Positions 54,970 through 64,000 of a DNA stretch of 64,000 bases are shown here, piece after piece. Each line of letters starts with the position of its first letter. The stretch's first letter is position 1. The stretch is taken from the NCBI GenBank assembly GCA_964017235.1, contig OZ024930.1, positions 30,322,614-30,386,613 on the forward strand, written 5' to 3'. The notes below the pieces were generated by a model. It worked only from the letters and a program-made list of their open reading frames with translations, searched no databases and was not told the DNA's origin. The position numbers and the translations under genes were made by a program. The DNA comes from Sabellastarte sp. h YS-2021 (Eukaryota > Annelida > Polychaeta > Sabellida > Sabellidae).

Positions 54970-57900
54970 AACTAGAGGATCGCTCGCAAAAAAAAAAGAT
55001 AATGTTTTTGCATAGCAAAAACAAAGCGTCCCGAAAAGGATATAAAGGTGAGTGTTAAAGTATTAAGAAAATGCTTCGTTTCTAGCCTTATACTGTTGTG
55101 GCAACCAAAGTCAGAGCAGTCTGCTCTATCTAGCACAGTTTTCAAGATATAAGCATTTTTGTGTTTTGCAAAAAATAAAAAAATTAAAAATGTCCGCTAT
55201 ATTTGGCGAGACAAAAATATTTTGAAAATTGGCATGGCTACTCTGCAGAGATACCCAGCAGGTCCAAAATTTTGTTGAGTTCACTCCATATAGCACGGTT
55301 TTCGAGATATAAGCATTTTTGTGTTTTGCAAAAACTTTGAAAATTCAAAATGGCCACCATTTTTGGGGAGACAAAAATTTTTGTCAAGACCACTGCCGTG
55401 GAGTGTATCTCCCGCCGAGCATTAAAGCAGAAGAAATAGCTTTTCCGAGATATTCACAATTTTTCATTTTCGTGTGTGAAAGGTCTTCCAAAAGTAGGTG
55501 AATGAGTTATTTGAGAAAAATTGGCTATCTGCAATACTATTAAGAGATAATTCACATTTACTCATTTTGAGTAGGTGAATAATTATCTATGGGTCTGAAA
55601 CTTCACCAAGTGAAAGCTCTCCCAAAAGTAGGTGAATGAGTTATTTGAGAAAAATTGGCTATCCGCAATACTTTTAGAGATAATTCGCATTTACTCATTT
55701 TGAGTAGGTGAGTAATTAGCTATGGGTCTGAAACTTCACCATGTGAAAGCTCTCCCACAAGTAGATGAATGAGTATTTGATAAAAATTGGGTATCCGCAA
55801 TACTTTTACAGATAATTAGCATTTACTCATTTTGAGTAGGTGAATAAATAGCTATGGGTCTGAAACTTCACAGAGTGAAAGCTCTCCCAAAAGTAGGTGA
55901 ATGAGTTATTTGAGAAAAATTGGCTATCTGCAATACTTTTAGAGATAATTCACATTTACTCATTTTGAGTAGGTGAATAATTAGCTATGGGTCTGAAACT
56001 TCACCAAGTGAAAGCTCTGCCAAAAGTAGGTGAATGAGTTATTTGAGAAAAATTGGCTATCTGCAATACTTTTAGAGATAATTCGCATTTACTCATTTTG
56101 AGTAGGTGAGTAATTTGCTATGGGTCTGAAACTTCACCAAGTGAAAGCTCTCCCAAAAGTAGGTGAATGAGTTATTTGAGAAAAATTGGCTATCTGCAAT
56201 ACTTTTAGAGATAATTCGCATTTACTCATTTTGAGTAGACGAGTAATTAGCTATGGGTCTGAAACTTCACCAAGTGAAAGCTCTCCCAAAAGTAGGTGAA
56301 TGATTAATTTGAGAAAAATTGGCTATCTGCAATACTTTTAGAGATAATTCGCATTTACTCATTTTGAGTAGGTGAGTAATTAGCTATGGGTCTGAAACTT
56401 CACCAAGTGAAAGCTCTCCCAAAAGTAGGTGAATGATTAATTTGAGAAAAACTGGCTATCTGCAATACTTTTAGAGATAATTCGCATTTACTCATTTTGA
56501 GTAGGTGAGTAATTAGCTATGGGTCTGAAACTTCACCAAGTGAAAGCTCTCCCAAAAGTAGGTGAATGAGTTATTTGAGAAAAATTGGCTATCTGCAATA
56601 CTTTTAGAGATAATTCGCATTTACTCATTTTGAGTAGGTGAGTAATTAGCTATGGGTCTGAAACTTCACCAAGTGAAAGCTCTCCCAAAAGTAGGTGAAT
56701 GAGTTATTTGAGAAAAATTGGCTATCTGCAATACTTTTAGAGATAATTCGCATTTACTCATTTTGAGTAGGTGAGTAATTAGCTATGGGTCTGAAACTTC
56801 ACCAAGTGAAAGCTCTTCCAAAAGTAGGTGAATGAGTTATTTGAGAAAAATTGGCTATCTGCAATACTTTTAGAGATAATTCGCATTTACTCATTTTGAG
56901 TAGGTGAGTAATTAGCTATGGGTCTAAAACTTCACCAAGTGAAAGCTCTCCCAAAAGTAGGTGAATGAGTTATTTGAGAAAAATTGGCTATCCGCAATAC
57001 TTTTACAGATAATTAGCATTTACTCATTTTGAGTAGGTAAATAATTTGCTATGGGTCTGAAACTTCACCATGTGAAAGCTCTCCTAAAAGTAGGTGAATG
57101 AGTTATTTGAGAAAAATTGGCTATCTGCAATACTTTTACAGATAATTCGCATTTACTCATTTTGAGTAGGTGAGTAATTGGCTATGGGTCTGAAACTTCA
57201 CCATGTGAAAGCTCTTCCAAAAGTAGGTGAATGAGTTATTTGAGAAAAATTGGCCATCTGCAATACTTTTAGAGGTAATTCGCATTTACTCTTTTTGAGT
57301 AGGTGAGCAATTAGCTATGGGTCTGAAACTTCACCAAGTGAAAGCTCTTTGGGATAGCTGCTCTGCAGAGATACCCTGAAGATAAAAAATTTCGTCGAAA
57401 TCGCTCTATGTAGCACGGTTTTCGAAATATTAGCATTTTTGTGTTTTGCAATTTTTGCGCAAAAATTCGAAAATTCAAAATGGCCGCCATTTTTGGCGAG
57501 ACAAAATTTTTTTGAAAATTGGCATGGCTACTGTGCAGAGATACCCAGTGGGTCAAAAATTTCGTCGAAATCGCTCTATCTAGCACGGTTTTCGAGATAT
57601 AAGCATTTTTGAGTTTTGCAATTTTGCGAAAAATTCGAAAATTCAAAATGGCCGCCATTTTTGGCGAGAAATTGTTTGTTTGAAAATTGGCATGGCTACT
57701 CTGCAGAGATACCCTGCGGGTCAAAAATTTCGTCAAAATCGCTCTATCTAGCAGGGTTTTCGAGATATAAGCATTTTTATGTTTTGCAATTTTTGCGAAA
57801 AATTCGAAAATTCAAAATGGCCGCCATTTTTGGCGAGACAAAATTTTTTTGAAAATTGGCATGGCTACTCTGCAGATATACCCTGTGGGTCAAAAATTTC

Positions 57901-58680
57901 GTCGAAATCGCTCTATCTAGCAGGGTTTTCGAGATATAAGCATTTTTATGTTTTGCAATTTTTGCGAAAAATTCGAAAATTCAAAATGGCCGCCATTTTT
58001 GGCGAGACAAAAATTTTTTGAAAATTGGGAAAAGTACTCCAGAGAGATATCCTGCGGGTCAAAAATTTTGTCGAAATTGCTCTATCTAGCACGGTTTTTG
58101 AGATATAAGCATTTTTGTGTGTTGCAATTTTTGCGAAAATTTCGAAAATTCAAAATGGCCGCCATTTTGGGCGAGACAAAAATTTTTTGAAAATTGGGAA
58201 AACTACTCCGCAGAGATACCCTACGGGTCAAAAATTTCGTCGAAATCGCTCTATCTAGCACGGTTTTCGAGATATAAGCATTTTTGTGTTTTCCTTATTT
58301 GGAAAATTCGTAATGATTAATTAATCATTAATTACTCGGCCATTTCTTGACCAATCAATGCCAAAATCTAATGATTTCCAGATTTTAATAGAATGAATGT
58401 ATTTGCCAAGTTTCAGGTGAATTGATAAAATTCCTTTCAAGTTATCATCCGGACAAGCTTCCCCATCGAAAAAAGACATTTTTGGTCATGTGACCTCTCT
58501 GATTGGTTGAAATGTCACTGCAGCATATTCAAAAAAATTCCCCAAGGCTACTGCCTAAACCTGCCAAATTTGAAAAGAATCCGCCTAATGGTTACAGAGT
58601 TATAAGGAAAACAAAATGCGGAGCCGGCGGAGCCAGAAGCTCTCCCATACACAAACAAGCGTCCCTTGCGGGACGCTTAA
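54970..58680 (-). mobile_element. composite element C3 (C with inserted D array), looks whole
   Basis: The head AACTAGAGGATCGCTCGC precedes hairpin GTTTTTGC-ATA-GCAAAAAC (55004-55022) and AAGCGTCCCG (55024-55033). About two C units come next, then D (55386-57348), then about five to six C units of about 169 bases, then the tail with TAATGATTAATTAATCATTA (58311-58330). It ends with the strong hairpin AAGCGTCCC-TTGC-GGGACGCTT (58657-58678). Both ends are intact; no protein is encoded. Confidence 0.8.
55386..57348. repeat. D satellite array inside C3
   Basis: The head (AAGACCACTGCCG, TATCTCCCGCC) and about 14 monomers of about 133 bases match the array in C2, with identical junctions to C on both sides. 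The central monomers are almost identical to each other, suggesting recent array homogenisation. Confidence 0.87.
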
Positions 58681-59129
58681 TTACTGTTATCAAAGGTCTT
58701 CTTGACTGAAACTGATTATAAAAAGTCTGGCAGGCTCAAGAAGACCCTATTGTAAGACAATTATATTAACCCTTCCTGCCTTTATTGCTTTGATTGATAG
58801 TGATTATAAAAAGTGTGGTAACCTCTAGAAGTCCCTATTGTCAGTCAATTACAATCATGTTTAAATTTAACCCTCAATATTTAACACCTATCTTAATCAA
58901 GAAAGAGTTTCTTAAGTCTTAAGTCTTTCAAGTGCAACCTGTATAAATCCCCACTGTTTAGTATATGTTAGTCACAAGAGTTAGTCTTTTAAACCTGTAT
59001 TAATCCCCACTGTTTAAAATATGTTGACACCTGGTCCAAAACCAAGTCCAAAACTATAAAAAAACTAACATGTACAACTTACTTTCTAAAAAGTTTCACT
59101 TTTACAACACAGTTGTGCAACTATTAAAA

Positions 59130-59250
59130 AGTGTATTGGCCTAACTTGTACAACTCAGTTGTACAAGTTAAGCTTTTTAGAAGCACAAAATCTGTACAAG
59201 TTATAACTTGTACAAAATCCCAACTTGTATATGACATATATATGTTAAAA
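59130..59250. repeat. palindrome cluster built on TTGTACAA
   Basis: This holds nested palindromes: ACTTGTACAACT-c-AGTTGTACAAGT and GTACAAGTTATAACTTGTAC (perfect, 20 bases). An inverted relative lies at 54405-54470 (ATGTACAAGTTGGGATTTTG). It is probably a fold-back repeat and non-coding. Confidence 0.55.
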
Positions 59251-59371
59251 TTACCAGTCTGAGTGGGCACTGTAAGAAGCCAAAAACCTTGAAAAAATCT
59301 CAAATAAGAAGACAGTACAGATACTGTCTGGATGTCTGGATTTAAGAAGGAAGAAGTGCAGCCTTTGCTCA

Positions 59372-62293
59372 CTTTTTTTTTTTTTTTGATATATAGCCCC
59401 AAGGGCTTCACTATCCATGGATACCATCACTGATGGACTCTACGGCGCAACTGAACATAAAGCAAGGCAGTTAACATTAATCCGAGGAAATAGCCAGGTC
59501 ATACCAAGGAGACACAGGGTGACAAGGGAGGCTATGGCGGATAGGCTTTTGCAAACAGGTAAGTTTTAAGCTTCTTTCTGAAGGAGGCAACTGATGCTGC
59601 ACTGTGCATATCATGAGTGAGTTCATTCAAGATCTTAGTAGCATTAAAGGCAAAGCTGTGATCAAAATGTTTGACAGACTTGAAGACTGATGAGCGGAAA
59701 GGAGGAACAGTAAGGTATTGATGATCTGGGTGACTACGCCTGGTACTATAGGAACAACTGCTGAGAGACAAGAATGGTTGAAAATAAGGAGAACCACTAT
59801 GTAGAAATTTATAAACTAGTGTTGCAGTTTTGAACATACATCTATACTTAACGGGCAGCCAGTGGAGTTGCTTCAGAATGGGTGTAACATGACCATACTT
59901 TCTATGATTTGCAACAATACAAGCAAGGGTATTCTGAATACTTTGCAATTTGTGCAGATTGAAACATGACAAACCCCTAAACAGAGAGTTACAGTAGTCC
60001 AGACGGCTACTAACCAAGGCATTTGCAGCAAGGACTGCCACTTCCGGAGTAAGATACTGTCTTATTCTACGAAGGTCGCGCATCTGAAGAAAGCACGCTT
60101 TGCAAGTCCTCTTGACATGTTCAGAGAAGGAAAATTCTGCATCAAACCACACACCTAGATTTCTGACAGAATCAACCGGATGAAGAAGGCTACCAAGAAT
60201 ACTAACAGGAAAATGGGAGGAAATCTTCTGACGCTGAGCGTTAGAGCCAAAGACAATAAATTCAGTTTTTTCTGGGTTGAGCTTCAGTTTACTGAGAGAC
60301 ATCCATCGTTGCACATCAAGAAGGCAGGCATTAGCTTGGCGACAGCAGCAGAGGCATTCTTATGGGAGAGATGGATGTATAGCTGTATCGTCCACATTAA
60401 AGTGGAATTTAATATGCGGATGATTTTGCTAAGAGGTGTAGTATAAAGTGAAAACTACAATGGGCCGAGAACTGAACCTTCGGGAATGCCGTAGATGAGC
60501 TTGCTTAATTCAGATAGTGTGGAGCCTATCTTGACGGTCTGGCATCGATCACTCAAGTAAGAAGCAAACCACTTTAGAACAGTTCCACCAAGACCAAACC
60601 AGGATTTAAGGTAACCAAGGAGAATATTATGATCTATGGTATCAAACGCGGCTCATAAATCCAGAAGAACTAGAGCCGTAGGTTCGCTGTGTGCCAGAGA
60701 GAGATGGACCTCGTTTTTATTGACAATAAAGCTGTTTCAGTGGAGTGTCCTGGCTTCTAAGCTGACTGATGTGGATTGTCCAGTTTGTTGTTATTGATGT
60801 GTGACGTAAGTTGCTTAGCAACAACTCGCTCAAAAAACTTTGACAGGAAACAAAGACCAGACACTGGGCGATAATTCTTAAGGTCATTTCTGGGCAGAAA
60901 AACCTTTTTAATCAGGGGGGTGACAACCGCTCTTTTGAAAGCTCTTGAGAAAGAGCCATCAGTGAGAGAATAATTTACCAACTAGTAATAGACCAAAGGA
61001 GTATGTCAAGACAATCCTTGAGGAGGAATGATGGTATGGGGTCCAATGGGCACAATTTAGTAGTAGACTCATTGATGCACTGACCTCGTCTTCAGTTACA
61101 GGCTTAAAGGTATTGAAAGCAGGGGGCACCGAATCAGGTGCATCATTGAAAGAGCCAGAAGTAGAAAACGTGTCCCTGATTTTGCTTATTTTATTGGTGA
61201 AGAAAGAAGCAAACGTGTCTGCAAGGCTTTTTTCTGAACTATGAGCCGACAGAACAGTCTCAGAGGTGCAATGCAATACCATCGTCAATGACTGCCACAA
61301 CTTCTTGGGGTCCTCACTACTTGCAGTTATAAGATTGGTATAGTAGAAACCCCTTGTCTTTATTGGCCAATCGATTGCGCCTGGCAATTTGCTTGCGGAG
61401 CCTTGACCTGTTCAACTGTGTCTTATGTTTTCTCCACATTCATTCAAATTTCCACCTTAGAGAGCGAGCCATGCAATACGAATCAGACAACCACTCATCT
61501 GACTGCCATTTTGTCATGCGTGAGATGATGGGAGCATGCTTGTCAAGTACATGGGTAACACCAATCATGTACTGATCATACAGTTCCGCCACAGTTCCTT
61601 CAGGAGACAGTACAAATGGTATATTACTAAGGTCATTGCGGAATTTGTCGATATCAATCCTATGATACCCATGATAAGAGACCATTTTTTCAATCCTGGA
61701 GATATCAAGGAGATATCAAAAAGTCCAGAGTGTGACCCATTATGTGAGTCAGGCCACTGACACATTGAATCAAACTGCAACACTGAAGGATGTCATTAAA
61801 CCTTTACCTATCACCACACTCAACATCCAGATGAACATTTATGTCACCACAAATGATTAAATTGGAACCAATTGAAGACAGAAAGCCAGAAAGAGCCAGA
61901 AAATCTTTCAGAAATTGAGTAGTGCAAGAACCGGGGGGACGATACACACAAGCAGCAACAAAGCTATTGTAGTCGGACCTGAAAGATAGTATGATGATTT
62001 CAAATGATCTAAACACTGGTGAAGAGACAATACTGGGAGAAAAGGATTTTCTGCACAGAAAGCCAACACAACCACCCAATCCAGTACACCTTGGTTTTCG
62101 ATTAAGTTCTAATTTGTTGGTGTGAGAGAGTCCAGGAGACCATCAGTGTCAGTTGGTCTGATATGAGCCTCAACCAGGCCCAGGATATCCAAGTCACTGC
62201 GTTGTATTTAAGGTCATGCAGGAGAGGGCCTTTATTGCGAATGGATCTGCAGTTGACGAATCCAAAATTGGTTGGGTCAGGGTTGACAGCAAC
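59372..62293 (-). mobile_element. CR1/L2-like LINE, nearly full length, decayed
   Basis: Read on the minus strand, an endonuclease start (NFGFVNCRSIRNKGPLLHDL) is followed by endonuclease text with VYRPPG and LIICGDINVHLD, then RT text (AVVTPLIKK, LKNYRPVSGLCFLSKFFERV, AAFDTIDH, GIPEGSVLGPL, FNVDD). The C-terminal part (59532-60314) is one open frame with LKLNPEKTEFIVFG, LDYCNSLFRGL, LHWLPVKYR and a final AYPP, followed by a 3' UTR and a T-run (poly(A) on the minus strand) at 59372-59387. The reading frame is broken in several places, including a stop before AAFDTIDH, and the catalytic YADD-type motif reads NVDD. The element is therefore inactive. Confidence 0.85.
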
Positions 62294-63110
62294 GATCCCT
62301 GTGAAAGCTAGTAACCTGTTAAGATCGGAGCTTTGAGAAGTATGGAGCCCCGCTGGGCCCAAGGTGTCAACAATGGCTGCCCTATAACCATCAATGGTCG
62401 ACAGGCGCCTGTTTAGATCTTGGTACAGGTACATGAAAAGGTCTGAGACTTGTTTCACAGAGGGAGTGGAGAAATCCACCAAATTTTCTCTGCTCCATTT
62501 CTCAAATAGATCCCACTTTGACTTGTAGATGGTCCTTGCTGATGACCTTTGAGGGGCAGCAATTCTCTCTGCCACTTCCACAGAGAAACCTTGTTCTGGG
62601 AGTTGTCCACTCCTAGACACCAGGCGTGGAGGTTGAGATGTTGTGGATTGCTGTGAAACACAGAATTGTGTGATTGTTTGAAGAATGTTATTGACAATGG
62701 TAACTGAAGTGGGATCTCTGTTGAGAGCTGCACTTAATTTCCCAAAACCAGGGCATCCCTGGTCAGCCTGGAACTATTACAATGATGAGACAATTGCATT
62801 GTCTGATTTTATGGATCACCCAGTGAAGAAGAGCAGTGAGAGGGTAAGCATAAGCAGTGAGACCCGACTAGTTTATGTTTAGAGCATCTGTGTCCCAAGC
62901 ATGTTGGTCTGGGACTAGAGACACGTACCATGCAACTTTGTGGTTCAGATGAGTGGCAAATATATCTTCATGAGGAGTGAACCACTTTTGACAGATCTGG
63001 CCAGGCTTCTGATCCGAAGCGGAGATAGGATCCACCTTTTCCAGGTTTAGGATCCGATTCAGTGATCTGATCCAGCACTGAGTAGGGAAAGGGTTAAAAA
63101 AACTCTGCAC
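62294..63110 (-). mobile_element. DIRS-like tyrosine-recombinase retroelement, fossil
   Basis: Two recognisable parts remain on the minus strand. One is a region typical of DIRS polyproteins around the RNase H end (FATHLNHK, VPDQHAWDTDALNIN). The other is the SAM-like DNA-binding start of the tyrosine recombinase (SSARTIYKSKWDLFEKW, LSTIDGYRAAIVDTLGPAGL). It is clearly broken, with several disruptions, and is cut by insertion of the LINE at 59372-62293. The remainder was not seen to the left of the LINE. Age: old, but older only by inference than the LINE that cuts it. Confidence 0.75.
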
Positions 63111-63717
63111 TACTGCAAAAATTATTTGTTGTGAAGCAATATTCGGGAGACAAGGTAAAGTAAATTGAGAAGGAGAAGGACGTTTGCCAACTGCCTTGCA
63201 AGTGTGCATTACGTATTTGTAATTTTACAAAGACCTTGTAAGTAAAACTTCTAAATATCTGATATCTCATGTGTAAATCAAAAATATTTAATTTTTATAA
63301 AAGGGACGACTTTTTTGTTTGCCACGCCAAAGTCTGCCAGCATTCGCTGTCTAGACAATGACGTCACAGAAGGGGTTTCCTGGGGATTCCCTTCGGAGTA
63401 GGTTTTTGTGCCTTATTTCATATTTTAACCCTTTAAATGGTCAAAGAATGTAGCAGATAGGGAGTAAACCCTAAAATATATTTTATTTAATTTATTTTGA
63501 CAGGCATAGATCCTTTATATAAGCTACATGCACGAGACATGGTCATCCACTCACTCTTCAAAACGTGAACCCGGAAGTGGATTAAAGTTGTAAAATATCT
63601 GTTCTGTGAATTGTCAAAAAATTAAGATGCTATGTTATAAAATAAAGAAACTGCATCAATTTTAACTTCCAACAATACATATATCCAGTGTAGGAAAAAT
63701 AAAAATTCAGAGCAAAA
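63111..63717. other. unassigned, contains a CRE palindrome
   Basis: A perfect TGACGTCA lies at 63359-63366 in a locally less AT-rich stretch. It could be part of a promoter or of a repeat; no start codon or exon was identified nearby. Confidence 0.3.
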
Positions 63718-63925
63718 TTCAGACGCTTCCAAGCAATATGGTGGCCAGCTCAAAGAAGGAAGTATACACGTCACTACCTGGGTCACCTTGTCCCAGCAAT
63801 AGGGCATCAGCTGGTATTATACATCTATTTTTCTTGGACATTGGCCATGATGCCTGTGGCCATCCGAGATAGCATTCAGTTCCACATGGTAAGCTATTGT
63901 AGTGCAATAAAATAATAAATTTTCT
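63718..63925 (-). repeat. element K2
   Basis: It matches the centre and one arm of K1 in the opposite orientation (CTATTTTTCTTGGACATTGG, AGTTCCACATGGTAAGC). A short open frame through it is a repeat translation. Confidence 0.6.
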
Positions 63926-64000
63926 GGTGTTAAGTCCTTAAAATTAGTTCTATTTCTTCTGAAATTCAACTTTTAGGTCCTACTCACAGGAATTCTACTG

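Noticed and set aside
57311-58320. Several overlapping frames on both strands rich in FRIFxKIAKxxNAYI or SKWPPFLARQ text
   Set aside because: They are translations of the C satellite unit; the same peptides appear at 16.8-17.7, 28.5 and 30.8-31.3 kb.

Overview
This is animal nuclear DNA: AT-rich, intron-dominated and full of repeats, with spliced exons carrying GT/AG borders. Four minus-strand exons encode successive parts of a calcium/calmodulin-dependent protein kinase I (CaMK1) catalytic domain, and their sequence reads most like protostome CaMK1. Together with the many tandem-repeat-bearing mobile elements, this suggests a marine lophotrochozoan, perhaps a mollusc. The species call is an inference.

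Genes. CaMK1 runs right to left across the window. Its exons are at 47057-47191 (glycine loop and ATP lysine), 44828-44902, 25936-26074 (catalytic loop) and 9580-9703 (DFG and activation segment). They join in frame across introns of about 2.2, 18.8 and 16.2 kb. The first exon and the C-terminal half, including the calmodulin-binding tail, were not found. On the opposite strand, inside the next CaMK1 intron or beyond its end, a small spliced gene can be modelled at 1367-7144. It has five short exons, all meeting in phase 1, and an unrecognised product of about 89 residues.

Mobile DNA fills most of the rest. At least six families (A to F) and two looser ones (I, J) share one layout. One end starts AACTAG or AACAAG (CTAGTT or CTTGTT on the other strand), followed by a small hairpin and a family-specific 10-14 base motif. 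A central tandem array follows, and the motif returns inverted at the far end. This resembles non-autonomous Helentron-type rolling-circle elements (HINE, pearl or DINE-like). Their monomers measure about 133, 147, 155 or 169 bases. No Rep/helicase gene is present.

Layout: 2.6-4.8 kb, two copies of a TIR element, one split by J; 7.4-9.5 kb, B split by A; 12.0-13.8 kb, B then A; 16.6-18.9 kb, C split by a LINE; 19.4-22.8 kb, a hAT MITE split by composite F; 23.2-25.1 kb, H repeats split by a second hAT MITE; 28.5-31.9 kb, composite C/D; 34.3-40.6 kb, F inside F; 42.5-43.0 kb, a TA-flanked MITE; 49.1-50.4 kb, A; 51.1-52.6 kb, E; 55.0-58.7 kb, composite C/D; 59.4-63.1 kb, a CR1/L2-like LINE inside a DIRS-like fossil. 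SINEs, fold-back elements and smaller LINE pieces are scattered between.

The most interesting signal is that whole satellite arrays of one family sit inside elements of another, with the same junctions at separate loci (A in F at two loci, D in C at two loci). Array-free relatives (F2, C1) lie in the same window. The composites therefore appear to have been copied as units.
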